A DNA stretch of 10,107 bases, taken from NCBI GenBank assembly GCA_001805085.1, contig MHEA01000042.1:1-10107 (forward strand). Direction: 5' to 3'. The stretch comes from Nitrospirae bacterium GWC2_57_9 (lineage in GTDB: Bacteria > Nitrospirota > UBA9217). Of the stretch, positions 1 through 6,489 are shown one piece after another; within the stretch, counting starts at the first letter, position 1; each line of letters begins with the position of its first letter. Under the pieces are notes generated by a model that saw only the letters and a program-made list of their open reading frames with translations, was not told the DNA's origin and ran no database searches. The translations under genes were made by a program, and so were the position numbers.

Positions 1-55
1 CTGTGATTTCGAGGGACTCGATCGGGAATCCAGACTCTCAAAATTTCTTCACCAT

Positions 56-89
56 AAAAAACTCCCTGCCGTTTTTCCGGCAGGGAGTT
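56..89 (-). terminator. Rho-independent terminator of the FlgT-like gene
   Basis: A perfect 12-bp stem pairs 60-71 with 78-89 around a 6-nt loop (72-77). Read on the minus strand, the stem ends in two T and runs directly into four more T (56-59), the classic intrinsic-terminator layout. It lies about 30 bases past the stop codon of the minus-strand gene. On the plus strand a shorter T-run (94-98) follows after four bases, so it may also stop transcription entering from the left. Confidence 0.9.
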
Positions 90-118
90 CCTGTTTTTCG
101 TTCGCTCTATCCGTAATC

Positions 119-1288
119 TTACTTCGGCATCACCTTCAGCTCAAGCGAGTTCGCCGTCGACCCCACGACATCAACGGAAAAGGTTCCGAAATCCCGGAGC
201 AGGAGCTCATCGGACAGCTGCTGGGCGCTTGTCTTGGAATCCACCGAGATCTTCGCCGTCGTGCCCGAGAAGCTCCGCTCGTGCAGGTCCTTGATCCCGC
301 GCACCTGGTTCCTGAGTACGTCCTTGAACTTCACGAACTGGGTCTTGGTCAGGCCGTTGATCGTGATCGCGACCGGTCTGGTGCTTCCCACCTCTTTCGA
401 ATACACCGCCAGGATCTTGGTCATAAGATCCTCGGCCGCCAGGTTCCCGACCTTCTTGAGCGCCTCCGTGCCCGCGCTGATATCGGTGATATGGACGCCT
501 GCGGCATGGGTCGTGGTCGCGGCGATCACCTGGCCGGTGTCCGTCCTGACTGCCTTGGCGGAGAGGTCCGCCTGGACAGACTTCATGCCCCCGGCCACTT
601 CGCCGTAGGATTTCGCCACCGCCTTGCCGATGATCACCACCTCTGCATCAGCCTGCTTTCCGAGCGTTTTTGCCTGGGAGGCGTTCAGGTCCGTACGATA
701 GGCCTTGGTTACCCTGATCTCCTTCGACGCTGTTTCGTGGTCGATGAACTCGAACCCTTTTTCCGTGAACTTGTCCATGAAGGAATTTTCCACAACGCTC
801 AGATCCGTTTCGCCGTCCCGGTCCGTCCACCAGGCATACAGGTCTCCGCCGATGTTCTGTTCAGCGATCATGACCATGGTCCTCGGCTTGTGCATCTGGC
901 TCATCAGGATACCTATGGCCGAAAGGTCGTCGTTCAATTTCCCCATGGAGACCTCGGCCGTGATCCTGACCCGGAGCAGACCGCTGTCCTGGTTCTCGCC
1001 AGTGATGTTGTAACGCGTTATGTAACCCTTGATCTGGGACAGGATCTTGTCGCTGATCAGCTGGTAGTTCTCCACCTGGGTCTGGGAATCGATCATGATG
1101 CCGATGGCCTGCTCCACGGCCCGCTTCTGGGCGTCCTCCAGGGCGGCATCGCGGGCGATGTCCACGTGGCCCTGCTGGATGGCGGCGACGCCCTCGGACG
1201 CGACGGTCTTGGTCTCCTGGGCATGTCCACTTCGGATAATAATAAGAAGCGATAAAATCACAAACAGATAATTGAGTATACGGTACAT
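119..1288 (-). CDS. Secreted FlgT-like protein (flagellar assembly protein T N-terminal domain type)
   Basis: The 389-residue product starts with a clear signal peptide: a short basic start, a hydrophobic core at about residues 7-18, and a likely cleavage after GHA (residue 23). There is no lipobox cysteine, so it should be a soluble periplasmic or outer-membrane-associated protein. Residues 26-125 resemble the FlgT N-terminal/LPP20-like domain, with a long helix rich in A, D and Q (DIARDAALEDAQKRA) followed by a YITRYNI...VRITAEV strand pair. Residues 135-300 look like the alpha/beta middle domain of FlgT/TolB-N-like proteins, and 305-389 form a small alpha/beta C-terminal domain. Vibrio FlgT forms the H-ring of the flagellar motor, but this family also occurs away from flagellar genes and no flagellar gene is visible here, so a motor role is unproven. 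The start is supported by GGGAGG four bases upstream. The gene stands alone between its own promoter and terminator, divergent from pdxJ. Confidence 0.8.
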   Translation of the reverse strand: MYRILNYLFVILSLLIIIRSGHAQETKTVASEGVAAIQQGHVDIARDAALEDAQKRAVEQAIGIMIDSQTQVENYQLISDKILSQIKGYITRYNITGENQDSGLLRVRITAEVSMGKLNDDLSAIGILMSQMHKPRTMVMIAEQNIGGDLYAWWTDRDGETDLSVVENSFMDKFTEKGFEFIDHETASKEIRVTKAYRTDLNASQAKTLGKQADAEVVIIGKAVAKSYGEVAGGMKSVQADLSAKAVRTDTGQVIAATTTHAAGVHITDISAGTEALKKVGNLAAEDLMTKILAVYSKEVGSTRPVAITINGLTKTQFVKFKDVLRNQVRGIKDLHERSFSGTTAKISVDSKTSAQQLSDELLLRDFGTFSVDVVGSTANSLELKVMPK

Positions 1289-1343
1289 ACTGCCTCCCTG
1301 GCTATCCTGAAGATTACTGGTTCTTCGTTACTTTGCTCGTGCT

Positions 1344-1372
1344 ACTATAGCAAACCGGCTCTGCATGGTCAA
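1344..1372 (-). promoter_or_regulatory. Sigma70-type promoter for the FlgT-like gene
   Basis: On the minus strand the -35 box TTGACC (1367-1372) and -10 box TATAGT (1344-1349) are separated by exactly 17 bases. Each box differs from consensus at one position. Transcription would start near 1337, giving an untranslated leader of about 48 bases before the ATG at 1288. It is the best promoter I can find in the window. I see no equally good plus-strand counterpart for pdxJ in this gap. Confidence 0.75.
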
Positions 1373-1478
1373 GGTACGATTACCCAAAGAGGCCGGCAAG
1401 CGATCTTCGAGAGCGCGCCTTGAATTTTCTGGATATTTCAAGGGATAGATGATAGAATTTGAAAAAATAGAGATTTCG

Positions 1479-1484
1479 AGGAGG
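1479..1484 (+). promoter_or_regulatory. Shine-Dalgarno site that fixes the pdxJ start
   Basis: A full AGGAGG lies nine bases before the TTG at 1494. It falls inside the reading frame that would be used if the upstream ATG at 1449 were the start, so it argues for the TTG. The ATG at 1449 has only AGGGA at three-base spacing, and those bases can pair in a 7-bp stem (1418-1424 with 1437-1443). Confidence 0.7.
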
Positions 1485-1493
1485 AACAAGCCA

Positions 1494-2213
1494 TTGCCGA
1501 GGCTGTCAGTCAACATCGACCACATCGCCACGATACGGCAGGCGCGAAAGGGCACCGAACCGGATCCGGTGGCAGCGGCAGTGCTTGCCGAACTTGCCGG
1601 AGCCGCCGGAATCATCGCCCATCTGCGGGAGGACCGCCGCCATGTTCAGGACCGGGACCTGCGGCTGCTGCGGGAGGTCGTGCAGACAAAGCTGAACCTG
1701 GAGATGGCGGCCACCGGGGAGATGCAGCGGATCGCGCTGCAGGTAAGGCCCGACATTACGACGCTGGTGCCGGAGAAACGGGAGGAACTGACGACCGAAG
1801 GGGGGCTGGAAACGGCCTCACGCGTGCCGATGCTCACACAGTTCATCGCGAGGATCCGGGAAGCAGGCATTGCCGTCAGTCTTTTCATCGACCCCGACGA
1901 TGCTCAGGTCGCGGCATCCAAGAAGTCCGGGGCCGATTGGGTCGAGATCCATACGGGAGCTTATGCCAATGCCCGTCCGGGAAAGGACCGGGAGCGGGAG
2001 CTTGCCAGAATAGCCGAAGCCGCGAAGCTTGCGGCCAGCCTGGGTCTGCGCGTAGGAGCCGGTCACGGTCTCAATTATATCAATAGCGGCCCCATCGCCC
2101 GGATACCGGAGATCGAGGAGTTGAACATAGGCCACAGCGTCATTTCCCGGGCAGCGCTCGTGGGCATGGACCGGGCAGTGCGGGAAATGGCAGCAGCGAT
2201 CAGCACCGACTGA
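1494..2213 (+). CDS. pdxJ: Pyridoxine 5'-phosphate synthase PdxJ
   Basis: PdxJ condenses 1-deoxy-D-xylulose 5-phosphate with 3-amino-2-oxopropyl phosphate to pyridoxine 5'-phosphate, the last ring-forming step of the DXP-dependent vitamin B6 pathway, in the cytoplasm. From the TTG start the protein has 239 residues (E. coli PdxJ has 243) and begins PRLSVNIDHIATIRQAR, where the family begins. Family landmarks are present in order: VNIDH (6-10), HLREDRRH (43-50, with H43 matching E. coli H45), NLEM (E70 matching E72), LVPEKREELTTEGGL (91-105), IHTGAYA (152-158), GAGHGL (H191 matching H193) and LNIGHS near the end, consistent with a complete TIM barrel. An in-frame ATG at 1449 would add 15 unconserved residues; I prefer TTG because of the AGGAGG at 1479. 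It heads the plus-strand run and is followed after 187 bases by acpS, an order common in delta-proteobacteria-like genomes. Confidence 0.96.
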   Translation: MPRLSVNIDHIATIRQARKGTEPDPVAAAVLAELAGAAGIIAHLREDRRHVQDRDLRLLREVVQTKLNLEMAATGEMQRIALQVRPDITTLVPEKREELTTEGGLETASRVPMLTQFIARIREAGIAVSLFIDPDDAQVAASKKSGADWVEIHTGAYANARPGKDRERELARIAEAAKLAASLGLRVGAGHGLNYINSGPIARIPEIEELNIGHSVISRAALVGMDRAVREMAAAISTD

Positions 2214-2245
2214 CAAACATCGCAAAATCAATTTTCACCCGAAGC

Positions 2246-2291
2246 CACGAAGATCACAAAGAAATATTTTAAGTTCCTCGTGCCTCGAGTG
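2246..2291. repeat. Short inverted repeat of 9-bp tandem units between pdxJ and acpS
   Basis: The left arm is two 9-bp units (CACGAAGAT at 2246, CACAAAGAA at 2255). The right arm, ten bases further, holds two units in reverse orientation (TTCCTCGTG at 2274, CCTCGAGTG at 2283). The arms match imperfectly, at 11 of 18 positions. The gap 2214-2400 contains no gene and no U-tailed hairpin. This looks like a decayed member of the intergenic CACGAAG-type repeats seen in many environmental genomes. Confidence 0.45.
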
Positions 2292-2332
2292 ACCAAAGAT
2301 TATGCTCAGCTGCCGATAGCATTGAAGGTTCT

Positions 2333-2383
2333 GATTTGGATCTGGAGCATGTTTGAAATTTAGGATTTGATATTTCGGATTTG
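2333..2383. repeat. Degenerate AT-rich GATTTG direct repeats upstream of acpS
   Basis: GATTTG occurs at 2333, 2364 and 2378; the last two are part of identical GGATTTG copies 14 bases apart, within an alternating ATTT/GATTT stretch (2351-2385). Base composition is far more AT-rich than the flanking genes. No function is evident. It ends shortly before the acpS ribosome-binding G-run (2392-2397). Confidence 0.35.
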
Positions 2384-2400
2384 GTGTTTATGGGGGGCAC

Positions 2401-2775
2401 ATGATCGTGGGTATCGGTGTCGATCTGGTGAAGATCGACCGCATCGACAAGGCAGGAAGGAACCACCCCGGTTTTCTGGAGCGGGTGTTCACGGACAAGG
2501 AGCAGGAATACTGCTCTCGTCAGAAGTTTCCGGCACAGCATTACGCAGGCAGGTTCGCGGCAAAAGAGGCGCTGCTCAAGGCGATCGGGACCGGGTGGAG
2601 CGCCGGAGTGAAATGGACGGACATGGAAGTGCTCCACGGCGAGGGCGGCGGGCCGATCGTGAACGTCTCCGGCAGAGTAAAGGACATGATGGATCTCAAG
2701 GGAGTCAAGCACATCTTCCTGAGCTACTCCCACGATGAGGGATATGCCGTAGCTCAGGTGGTGCTGGAGGGGTAG
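2401..2775 (+). CDS. acpS: Holo-[acyl-carrier-protein] synthase AcpS
   Basis: AcpS transfers 4'-phosphopantetheine from coenzyme A to a serine of apo-acyl carrier protein and so activates fatty-acid synthesis. The 124-residue protein has the usual length for the trimeric bacterial type (E. coli 126). It shows IGVDLVKIDRI at 5-15 with the metal-binding Asp at 8, LERVFTDKEQEYC (26-38), and the signature RFAAKEALLKAIGTG at 51-65 with the second metal ligand Glu at 56. The C-terminal half has the expected ...HIFLSYSHDEGYAVAQVVLE strand. The start is the only ATG that gives the conserved MIVGIGVD beginning. It follows a run of six G after just three bases, a short but usable ribosome-binding spacing. 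It lies 71 bases before nnr; acpS next to nnr is a widespread pairing. Confidence 0.96.
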   Translation: MIVGIGVDLVKIDRIDKAGRNHPGFLERVFTDKEQEYCSRQKFPAQHYAGRFAAKEALLKAIGTGWSAGVKWTDMEVLHGEGGGPIVNVSGRVKDMMDLKGVKHIFLSYSHDEGYAVAQVVLEG

Positions 2776-2846
2776 GCATACTCAAATGAAATAACAATAT
2801 TCTCCGGGTCCACTCCGTGAGTCTGTCGCTAAATCGGGATGTTATT

Positions 2847-4409
2847 ATGAAGATCGCCACCGCACAGGAAATGAAGAACATCGACCGCAGGGCCATCCGG
2901 CAGTTCGGCATTCCCGGTCCTGTCCTTATGGAGAACGCCGCAGCCGGCATCATGGTTGAGATGGAGCGGTTCTTCGACGGCCTTGGCGGATCCCGCGTGG
3001 CCATTGTCTGCGGAAAGGGCAACAACGGCGGCGACGGCCTCGCGCTTGCCCGGCGTCTGAGCATCCGGGGGGTACCCGTCCGGGTAGCTCTGCTGGCGCC
3101 GTTCAGCGCTGTCGAGGGTGAAGCAAAGGTGAATCTCTCCATCCTGCGGAAGATGGATGTGGACATCGTCCAGAATGCCTCTCAAGAAACTCTTGCGGCT
3201 ATTCTTTCCTGGTGCGATATCGTGGTGGACGCGCTGCTCGGTGTCGGCCTGTCCTCCCCGCTCAAGGGCCTGTACGCCCGCGCCGTAGATATGATCAATG
3301 CCTCGGGCAGCCCGGTAGTTGCCGTTGACATCCCGACCGGGATTGATGCGGATACGGGAGCGGTCATGGGCAGGGCGGTCAAGGCGGATCTTACCGTAAC
3401 CATGGCGCTGCTGAAGCGCGGACTCCTGCTTCATCCCGGTGCTGATTTCGTCGGCGCGGTGCGGGTCGTTGATATCGGCATTCCGGCCGAGGTCGTGGAT
3501 CAGGAGAAGATAGCGGCATCGTTCCTGACCCGCGGTTCTGCCTGGGGATTGCTGCAGCCGAGAGCTGCCGACGCCCACAAGGGGACCTTCGGTCATTTGC
3601 TGGTCGTTGCAGGGTCGCTCGGCAAGGCAGGTGCAGCCGTGATGGCTGCCCGCTCCGCGCTCCGGTCAGGCGCAGGTCTTGTCAGCGTCGCAACGCCGAA
3701 CAGCCAGGTCGCTATCGTCCAACAGCAGATAGTCGAAGCAATGTGCATTCCTTCCGCGGAAAGTATCGACGGCACGCTGGGGATCGGGGCCGAGACGGAG
3801 CTGCTGAAGCAAGCGTCGCGGATGACTGCCTGCGCCATCGGGCCCGGCCTATCGACCCATTACGAGACGGTTACGACCGTCCGCAACATGGTTCAACACA
3901 TGAGCCTCCCCCTCGTGATCGACGCAGACGGTTTAAATGCGCTTGCCGGGTCGCTGGATCTGCTCAAAAAGCTCAAAGCTCCTGTGGTGCTGACGCCTCA
4001 CCCGGGCGAGATGGCCAGACTTCTCGGTGTCTCCACGGCTGACGTCCAGAAGGACCGGATCGACGTTGCATCCGGTTTTGCCGCGAAATACAAGGTAACG
4101 GTCGTACTAAAGGGCGCAGGGACCGTTGTGGCGTCTCCTGACGGGTCAATCTTCATCAATTCCACGGGGAACCCGGGCATGGCCACGGGGGGCACCGGAG
4201 ACGTGCTTACGGGAATGATCGGAAGCTTCCTGGCGCAGGGATATACCGCTCCCCAGGCGGCCTGTCTCGGCGTCTATCTCCACGGGTTTGCCGGCGATAT
4301 CGTTGCCAGGGAAAAAGGAGAGCCGGGCATGATCGCCGGAGACCTGATAGAGAAGATACCGCAGGCGATAAAGGAAACGATCGATCTAACCACGGATGAA
4401 CACGGTTAG
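2847..4409 (+). CDS. nnr: Bifunctional NAD(P)HX epimerase / ADP-dependent NAD(P)HX dehydratase
   Basis: This enzyme repairs hydrated NADH and NADPH: the N-terminal domain interconverts R- and S-NAD(P)HX and the C-terminal domain dehydrates the S form using ADP. The 520 residues match the E. coli fusion (about 515). The epimerase domain (about 1-215) has MKIATAQEM at the start, CGKGNNGGDGLALARRL (55-71), DALLGVGL (128-135) and AVDIPTGIDADTG (159-171). The dehydratase domain (about 225-510) has KGTFGHLLVVAGS (245-257), AIGPGLS (330-336), VIDADGLNAL (357-366), TPHPGEMARLLG (383-394) and GNPGMATGGTGDVLTGMIG (441-459) with the catalytic Asp of GGTGD at 452. An in-frame GTG at 2817 would add ten residues with no conservation and no better ribosome-binding site, so I chose ATG 2847. 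The last residues (LTTDEHG) and the stop codon are encoded by the left arm of the repeat beginning at 4387, so the original C-terminus was probably altered. Confidence 0.95.
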   Translation: MKIATAQEMKNIDRRAIRQFGIPGPVLMENAAAGIMVEMERFFDGLGGSRVAIVCGKGNNGGDGLALARRLSIRGVPVRVALLAPFSAVEGEAKVNLSILRKMDVDIVQNASQETLAAILSWCDIVVDALLGVGLSSPLKGLYARAVDMINASGSPVVAVDIPTGIDADTGAVMGRAVKADLTVTMALLKRGLLLHPGADFVGAVRVVDIGIPAEVVDQEKIAASFLTRGSAWGLLQPRAADAHKGTFGHLLVVAGSLGKAGAAVMAARSALRSGAGLVSVATPNSQVAIVQQQIVEAMCIPSAESIDGTLGIGAETELLKQASRMTACAIGPGLSTHYETVTTVRNMVQHMSLPLVIDADGLNALAGSLDLLKKLKAPVVLTPHPGEMARLLGVSTADVQKDRIDVASGFAAKYKVTVVLKGAGTVVASPDGSIFINSTGNPGMATGGTGDVLTGMIGSFLAQGYTAPQAACLGVYLHGFAGDIVAREKGEPGMIAGDLIEKIPQAIKETIDLTTDEHG

Positions 4410-4616
4410 AACCAAAATTGTGTGGATTTCTTTGATTTAAATTATAATCCACGCGCAGACGGGGGGCACCGGGAAAAGCGAATTCAAAGTGAATACTTTT
4501 CTTCGTGCTCTGCTTCTACGAACCTTCACTTGTGGTTACATTAGCGATTGTATCAAGATTGATTCGTTCAAAGTATCCTTTAGACCTTGTCCATTTACCG
4601 TGTCCATCCGTGGTTA
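4387..4616. repeat. MITE-like segment bounded by 20-bp inverted repeats
   Basis: Positions 4387-4406 and 4597-4616 are inverted copies matching at 19 of 20 positions, with 190 bases between them. Each arm contains two 10-bp units (left: CACGGATGAA at 4391, CACGGTTAGA at 4401). Inside are a 7-bp hairpin (4422-4428 with 4446-4452), a 7-bp inverted pair (4487-4493 with 4525-4531) and a consensus TATAAT at 4443-4448 that lacks a good -35 box. No protein is encoded inside. The arms belong to the CACGGATGAACACGG type of intergenic repeat. The left arm overlaps the 3' end of nnr; the right arm ends 23 bases before the CBS-protein start. No clear target-site duplication is visible, so movement as a unit is an inference. 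Confidence 0.6.
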
Positions 4617-4639
4617 AACTATTTATCGAGGTGCTCACT

Positions 4640-5098
4640 ATGCTTACCGCAAAAGACATCATGACGAAAGAGGTCATTACCGTCACGCCGGATACTTCCC
4701 TTGAAGACCTCGCATCCATTCTGGTAAAGAACGGCATCAGCGGCGTTCCCGTGGTGGATGATGCCGGCGCGCTGTACGGCATCGTGACGGAGAACGACCT
4801 GATCAGCAGGAACAAACGGCTCCATATCCCAACGGTCGTCAGTTTTCTGGATGCGGCCATTTACCTCGAAAGCTCCAAGAAGTTCGAGGAGGCCGTCAGG
4901 AAACTGGCCGCGACCAGGGTGGGCGACATCTGCAAACGGAAAGTGGTGACGATAACCGAGGAAACAACCATGGTGGACATTGCTACGATCATGGACGAAA
5001 AAAAGGTACACGTGCTCCCGGTCGTGAAAGCGGGCAAGGTGGTCGGCATTGTGGGTAAGCGCGATCTCGTCAGCGCGGTCGCCCGGCAGTCCGCATGA
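4640..5098 (+). CDS. Protein with two CBS domains
   Basis: The 152-residue protein is essentially a CBS pair, a module that senses adenosine-type ligands (AMP, ATP, SAM or NAD-like). CBS1 covers about 3-60 (AKDIMTKEVITVTPDTS, NGISGVPVVDD, YGIVTENDLI) and CBS2 about 94-150 (VGDICKRKVVTITEETT, KKVHVLPVVKAG, VGIVGKRDLV). Both end in the G-I-V-x-x-x-D-L ligand-binding motif. The linker of about 35 residues between them (LHIPTVVSFLDAAIYLES...) is typical of stand-alone CBS proteins in Geobacter-like operons. There is no catalytic domain, so it probably regulates a partner; which one cannot be told. ATG 4640 has GAGGTG upstream at good spacing. The frame is open back to 4505, but that extension runs through the repeat element and is not conserved-looking. 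Its stop overlaps the tsaE start (ATGA), which implies translational coupling. Confidence 0.88.
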   Translation: MLTAKDIMTKEVITVTPDTSLEDLASILVKNGISGVPVVDDAGALYGIVTENDLISRNKRLHIPTVVSFLDAAIYLESSKKFEEAVRKLAATRVGDICKRKVVTITEETTMVDIATIMDEKKVHVLPVVKAGKVVGIVGKRDLVSAVARQSA

Positions 5099-5577
5099 TG
5101 TTCAGTGTGGTAACCTCTGCCCCGGAGCAGACCTGGAGGGTCGGGGAGATGCTCGGCAAGCGGCTCGGAGCAGGCGATACGCTCTGCCTCTACGGAGACC
5201 TCGGCGCGGGAAAGACGAGCTTCTCCTACGGCGTAGCGCTGGGCCTCGAGGTAAAGGAACGCTACATTACCAGTCCCACCTTTACCTTCGTGAACGAGTA
5301 CGAGGGCCGCGTTCCGTTCTACCATATCGATCTGTACCGGCTGAAGGGTGCTGAAGAGCTGGAGAGCATCGGTTTCGAAGAGTACCCGGGATCGGATGGC
5401 GTGACCGTGATCGAATGGGCCGAACGGGCAGAGGATGCACTGCCCGAAGAGCGGCTGAGCGTATACCTGACGTATGTGAACGAGAACAGCCGCGAGATCG
5501 GGTTCCTGGGTGAAGGCGACCGGTACCGGAAGCTGATCGAGGAGCTGAAGCAGGAACTGAAAAAGGCGGCCGGGTAG
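5095..5577 (+). CDS. tsaE: tRNA threonylcarbamoyladenosine biosynthesis ATPase TsaE
   Basis: TsaE is the small P-loop ATPase that works with TsaB and TsaD to make N6-threonylcarbamoyladenosine at position 37 of ANN-decoding tRNAs. The 160-residue protein has the usual size. Walker A is GDLGAGKT at 34-41, followed by the family block TSPTFTFVNEY (59-69), HIDLYRL (77-83) with the acidic residue Asp 79, GFEEY (93-97) and VIEWAER (105-111), all in the right order. The C-terminal tail (about 135-160) is charged and unremarkable. It overlaps the CBS gene by four bases (ATGA) and ends 22 bases before nadK, so the three are very likely co-transcribed. TsaB and TsaD are not in the window. Confidence 0.95.
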   Translation: MMFSVVTSAPEQTWRVGEMLGKRLGAGDTLCLYGDLGAGKTSFSYGVALGLEVKERYITSPTFTFVNEYEGRVPFYHIDLYRLKGAEELESIGFEEYPGSDGVTVIEWAERAEDALPEERLSVYLTYVNENSREIGFLGEGDRYRKLIEELKQELKKAAG

Positions 5578-5599
5578 CACGGGATCGACGGAACGTACG

Positions 5600-6451
5600 A
5601 TGAAAAAGATCGGAATCATAGCAAAGAACATCCCCGATGCGCAAAAGGCCGCGCGAAAGCTCTCGGCATGGCTCGAAGCGCGGGGCAAAAAAGTGTTCAT
5701 GGACACTGCCACTGCCGCTGTCCTCAGAACCCGCGGATACGAACCTGAAGGGATCCCTTCGCTCGTGGAGATGATCATCGTGCTGGGAGGCGACGGAACG
5801 CTCCTTTCCGCCGCGCGCCATGTCGCCGATGCTCATACCGATGTTCCCATTCTCGGGGTGAACCTTGGCACGCTCGGGTTCATGTCCGAAGTTTCCCTGG
5901 AAGAATTATACGATAACCTGGAAAAAGCGATCGCCGGCAGGCTGGCAACCGAGGACCGGATCATGCTGAGCGCAAGCGTGCTTCGGAAAGGCGAGCGGCT
6001 CGCCCGGTACCGCGTTCTGAACGACGCGGTGATCAACAAGGGCGCCCTTGCCCGGATGATGGAGCTCAAGGTATCGGTCAACCAGGGGCATCTGACGACC
6101 TTCAGGGCCGATGGCCTGATCGTTGCCACGCCCACGGGGTCCACTGCCTATTCCCTGTCCGCGGGCGGCCCCATCATCTATCCCACCATTCATTGCTTCG
6201 TGCTGACCCCGATCTGTCCCCATACGCTTTCCAACCGGCCTATTGCGCTCCCTGACAACGTTACGGTCACGGTATGTCTGACCTCTCCCAGCGAGGATGT
6301 CTCGCTCACACTGGACGGCCAGATCGGGTTCCCCCTGGTGCCGGGTGATGTTGTCGAGATCAAGAAGTCACGCTTCAAAATGAAGTTGATCAAACACCCG
6401 ACCAAAAGCTATTATGATATCCTGAGGACCAAACTGAAGTGGGGGAATTGA
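5600..6451 (+). CDS. nadK: NAD kinase
   Basis: NadK phosphorylates NAD at the 2' hydroxyl of its adenosine ribose to make NADP, the only de novo route to NADP. The 283-residue protein fits the bacterial length. Visible motifs are GGDGTLL (63-69, with the catalytic Asp at 65), GVNLGTLGFMSE (86-97), the NAD-contacting ND pair (141-142), DGLIVATPTGSTAYSLSAGGP (171-191), and LTPICPHTLSNRPIALP (202-218), all well conserved. The start has only a weak GGA seven bases upstream, but MKKIGIIAK is the family beginning. Together with Nnr upstream it puts NADP synthesis and NAD(P)HX repair in one run of genes. It is followed after 34 bases by the uracil-DNA glycosylase. Confidence 0.96.
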   Translation: MKKIGIIAKNIPDAQKAARKLSAWLEARGKKVFMDTATAAVLRTRGYEPEGIPSLVEMIIVLGGDGTLLSAARHVADAHTDVPILGVNLGTLGFMSEVSLEELYDNLEKAIAGRLATEDRIMLSASVLRKGERLARYRVLNDAVINKGALARMMELKVSVNQGHLTTFRADGLIVATPTGSTAYSLSAGGPIIYPTIHCFVLTPICPHTLSNRPIALPDNVTVTVCLTSPSEDVSLTLDGQIGFPLVPGDVVEIKKSRFKMKLIKHPTKSYYDILRTKLKWGN

Positions 6452-6456
6452 CCGGC

Positions 6457-6489
6457 ATGGCTCGCGAACGCCGAAAAGCCCGAACATGA
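6457..6489 (+). CDS. Possible ten-codon Arg-rich leader ORF coupled to the glycosylase
   Basis: Starting at the ATG at 6457, this frame encodes MARERRKART and ends in a TGA that overlaps the ATG of the next gene (ATGA). A G-rich stretch (6441-6445) lies upstream at long spacing. The downstream gene has no recognisable ribosome-binding site of its own, so re-initiation from this mini-ORF could drive it. Ten codons can easily be chance, and only conservation of the overlap in relatives would make it credible. Confidence 0.2.
   Translation: MARERRKART

Noticed and set aside
281..1255. A 324-codon plus-strand frame opposite the FlgT-like gene
   Set aside because: The product is rich in Asp, Gly, His and Leu in the way typical of antisense frames, has no ribosome-binding site and no motifs; the minus-strand gene has a signal peptide, promoter and terminator.
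1418..1443. 7-bp hairpin before pdxJ as a riboswitch or attenuator
   Set aside because: The stem is short with a 12-base loop, has no U-run, and no extended conserved structure is visible nearby; it is noted only because it covers the weak ribosome-binding bases of ATG 1449.
2817..2846. GTG at 2817 as nnr start
   Set aside because: It adds ten unconserved residues before the family-typical MKIATAQEM and has no better ribosome-binding site.
4443..4448. Consensus TATAAT that could be a -10 box for the CBS gene
   Set aside because: The best upstream -35 candidate (TTGTGT at 4418) matches only three of six positions at a 19-base spacing, and the region is AT-rich repeat sequence where TATAAT can arise by chance.
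2392..4469. Identical GGGGGGCAC at 2392-2400 and 4461-4469
   Set aside because: Nine bases dominated by a G-run in a GC-rich genome; the first acts as the acpS ribosome-binding region and the second precedes no start codon, so shared origin is not supported.
4505..4639. In-frame 45-codon extension of the CBS protein
   Set aside because: It runs through the repeat element including its right arm, has no ribosome-binding site at 4505, and ATG 4640 has GAGGTG upstream and begins at the first CBS domain.
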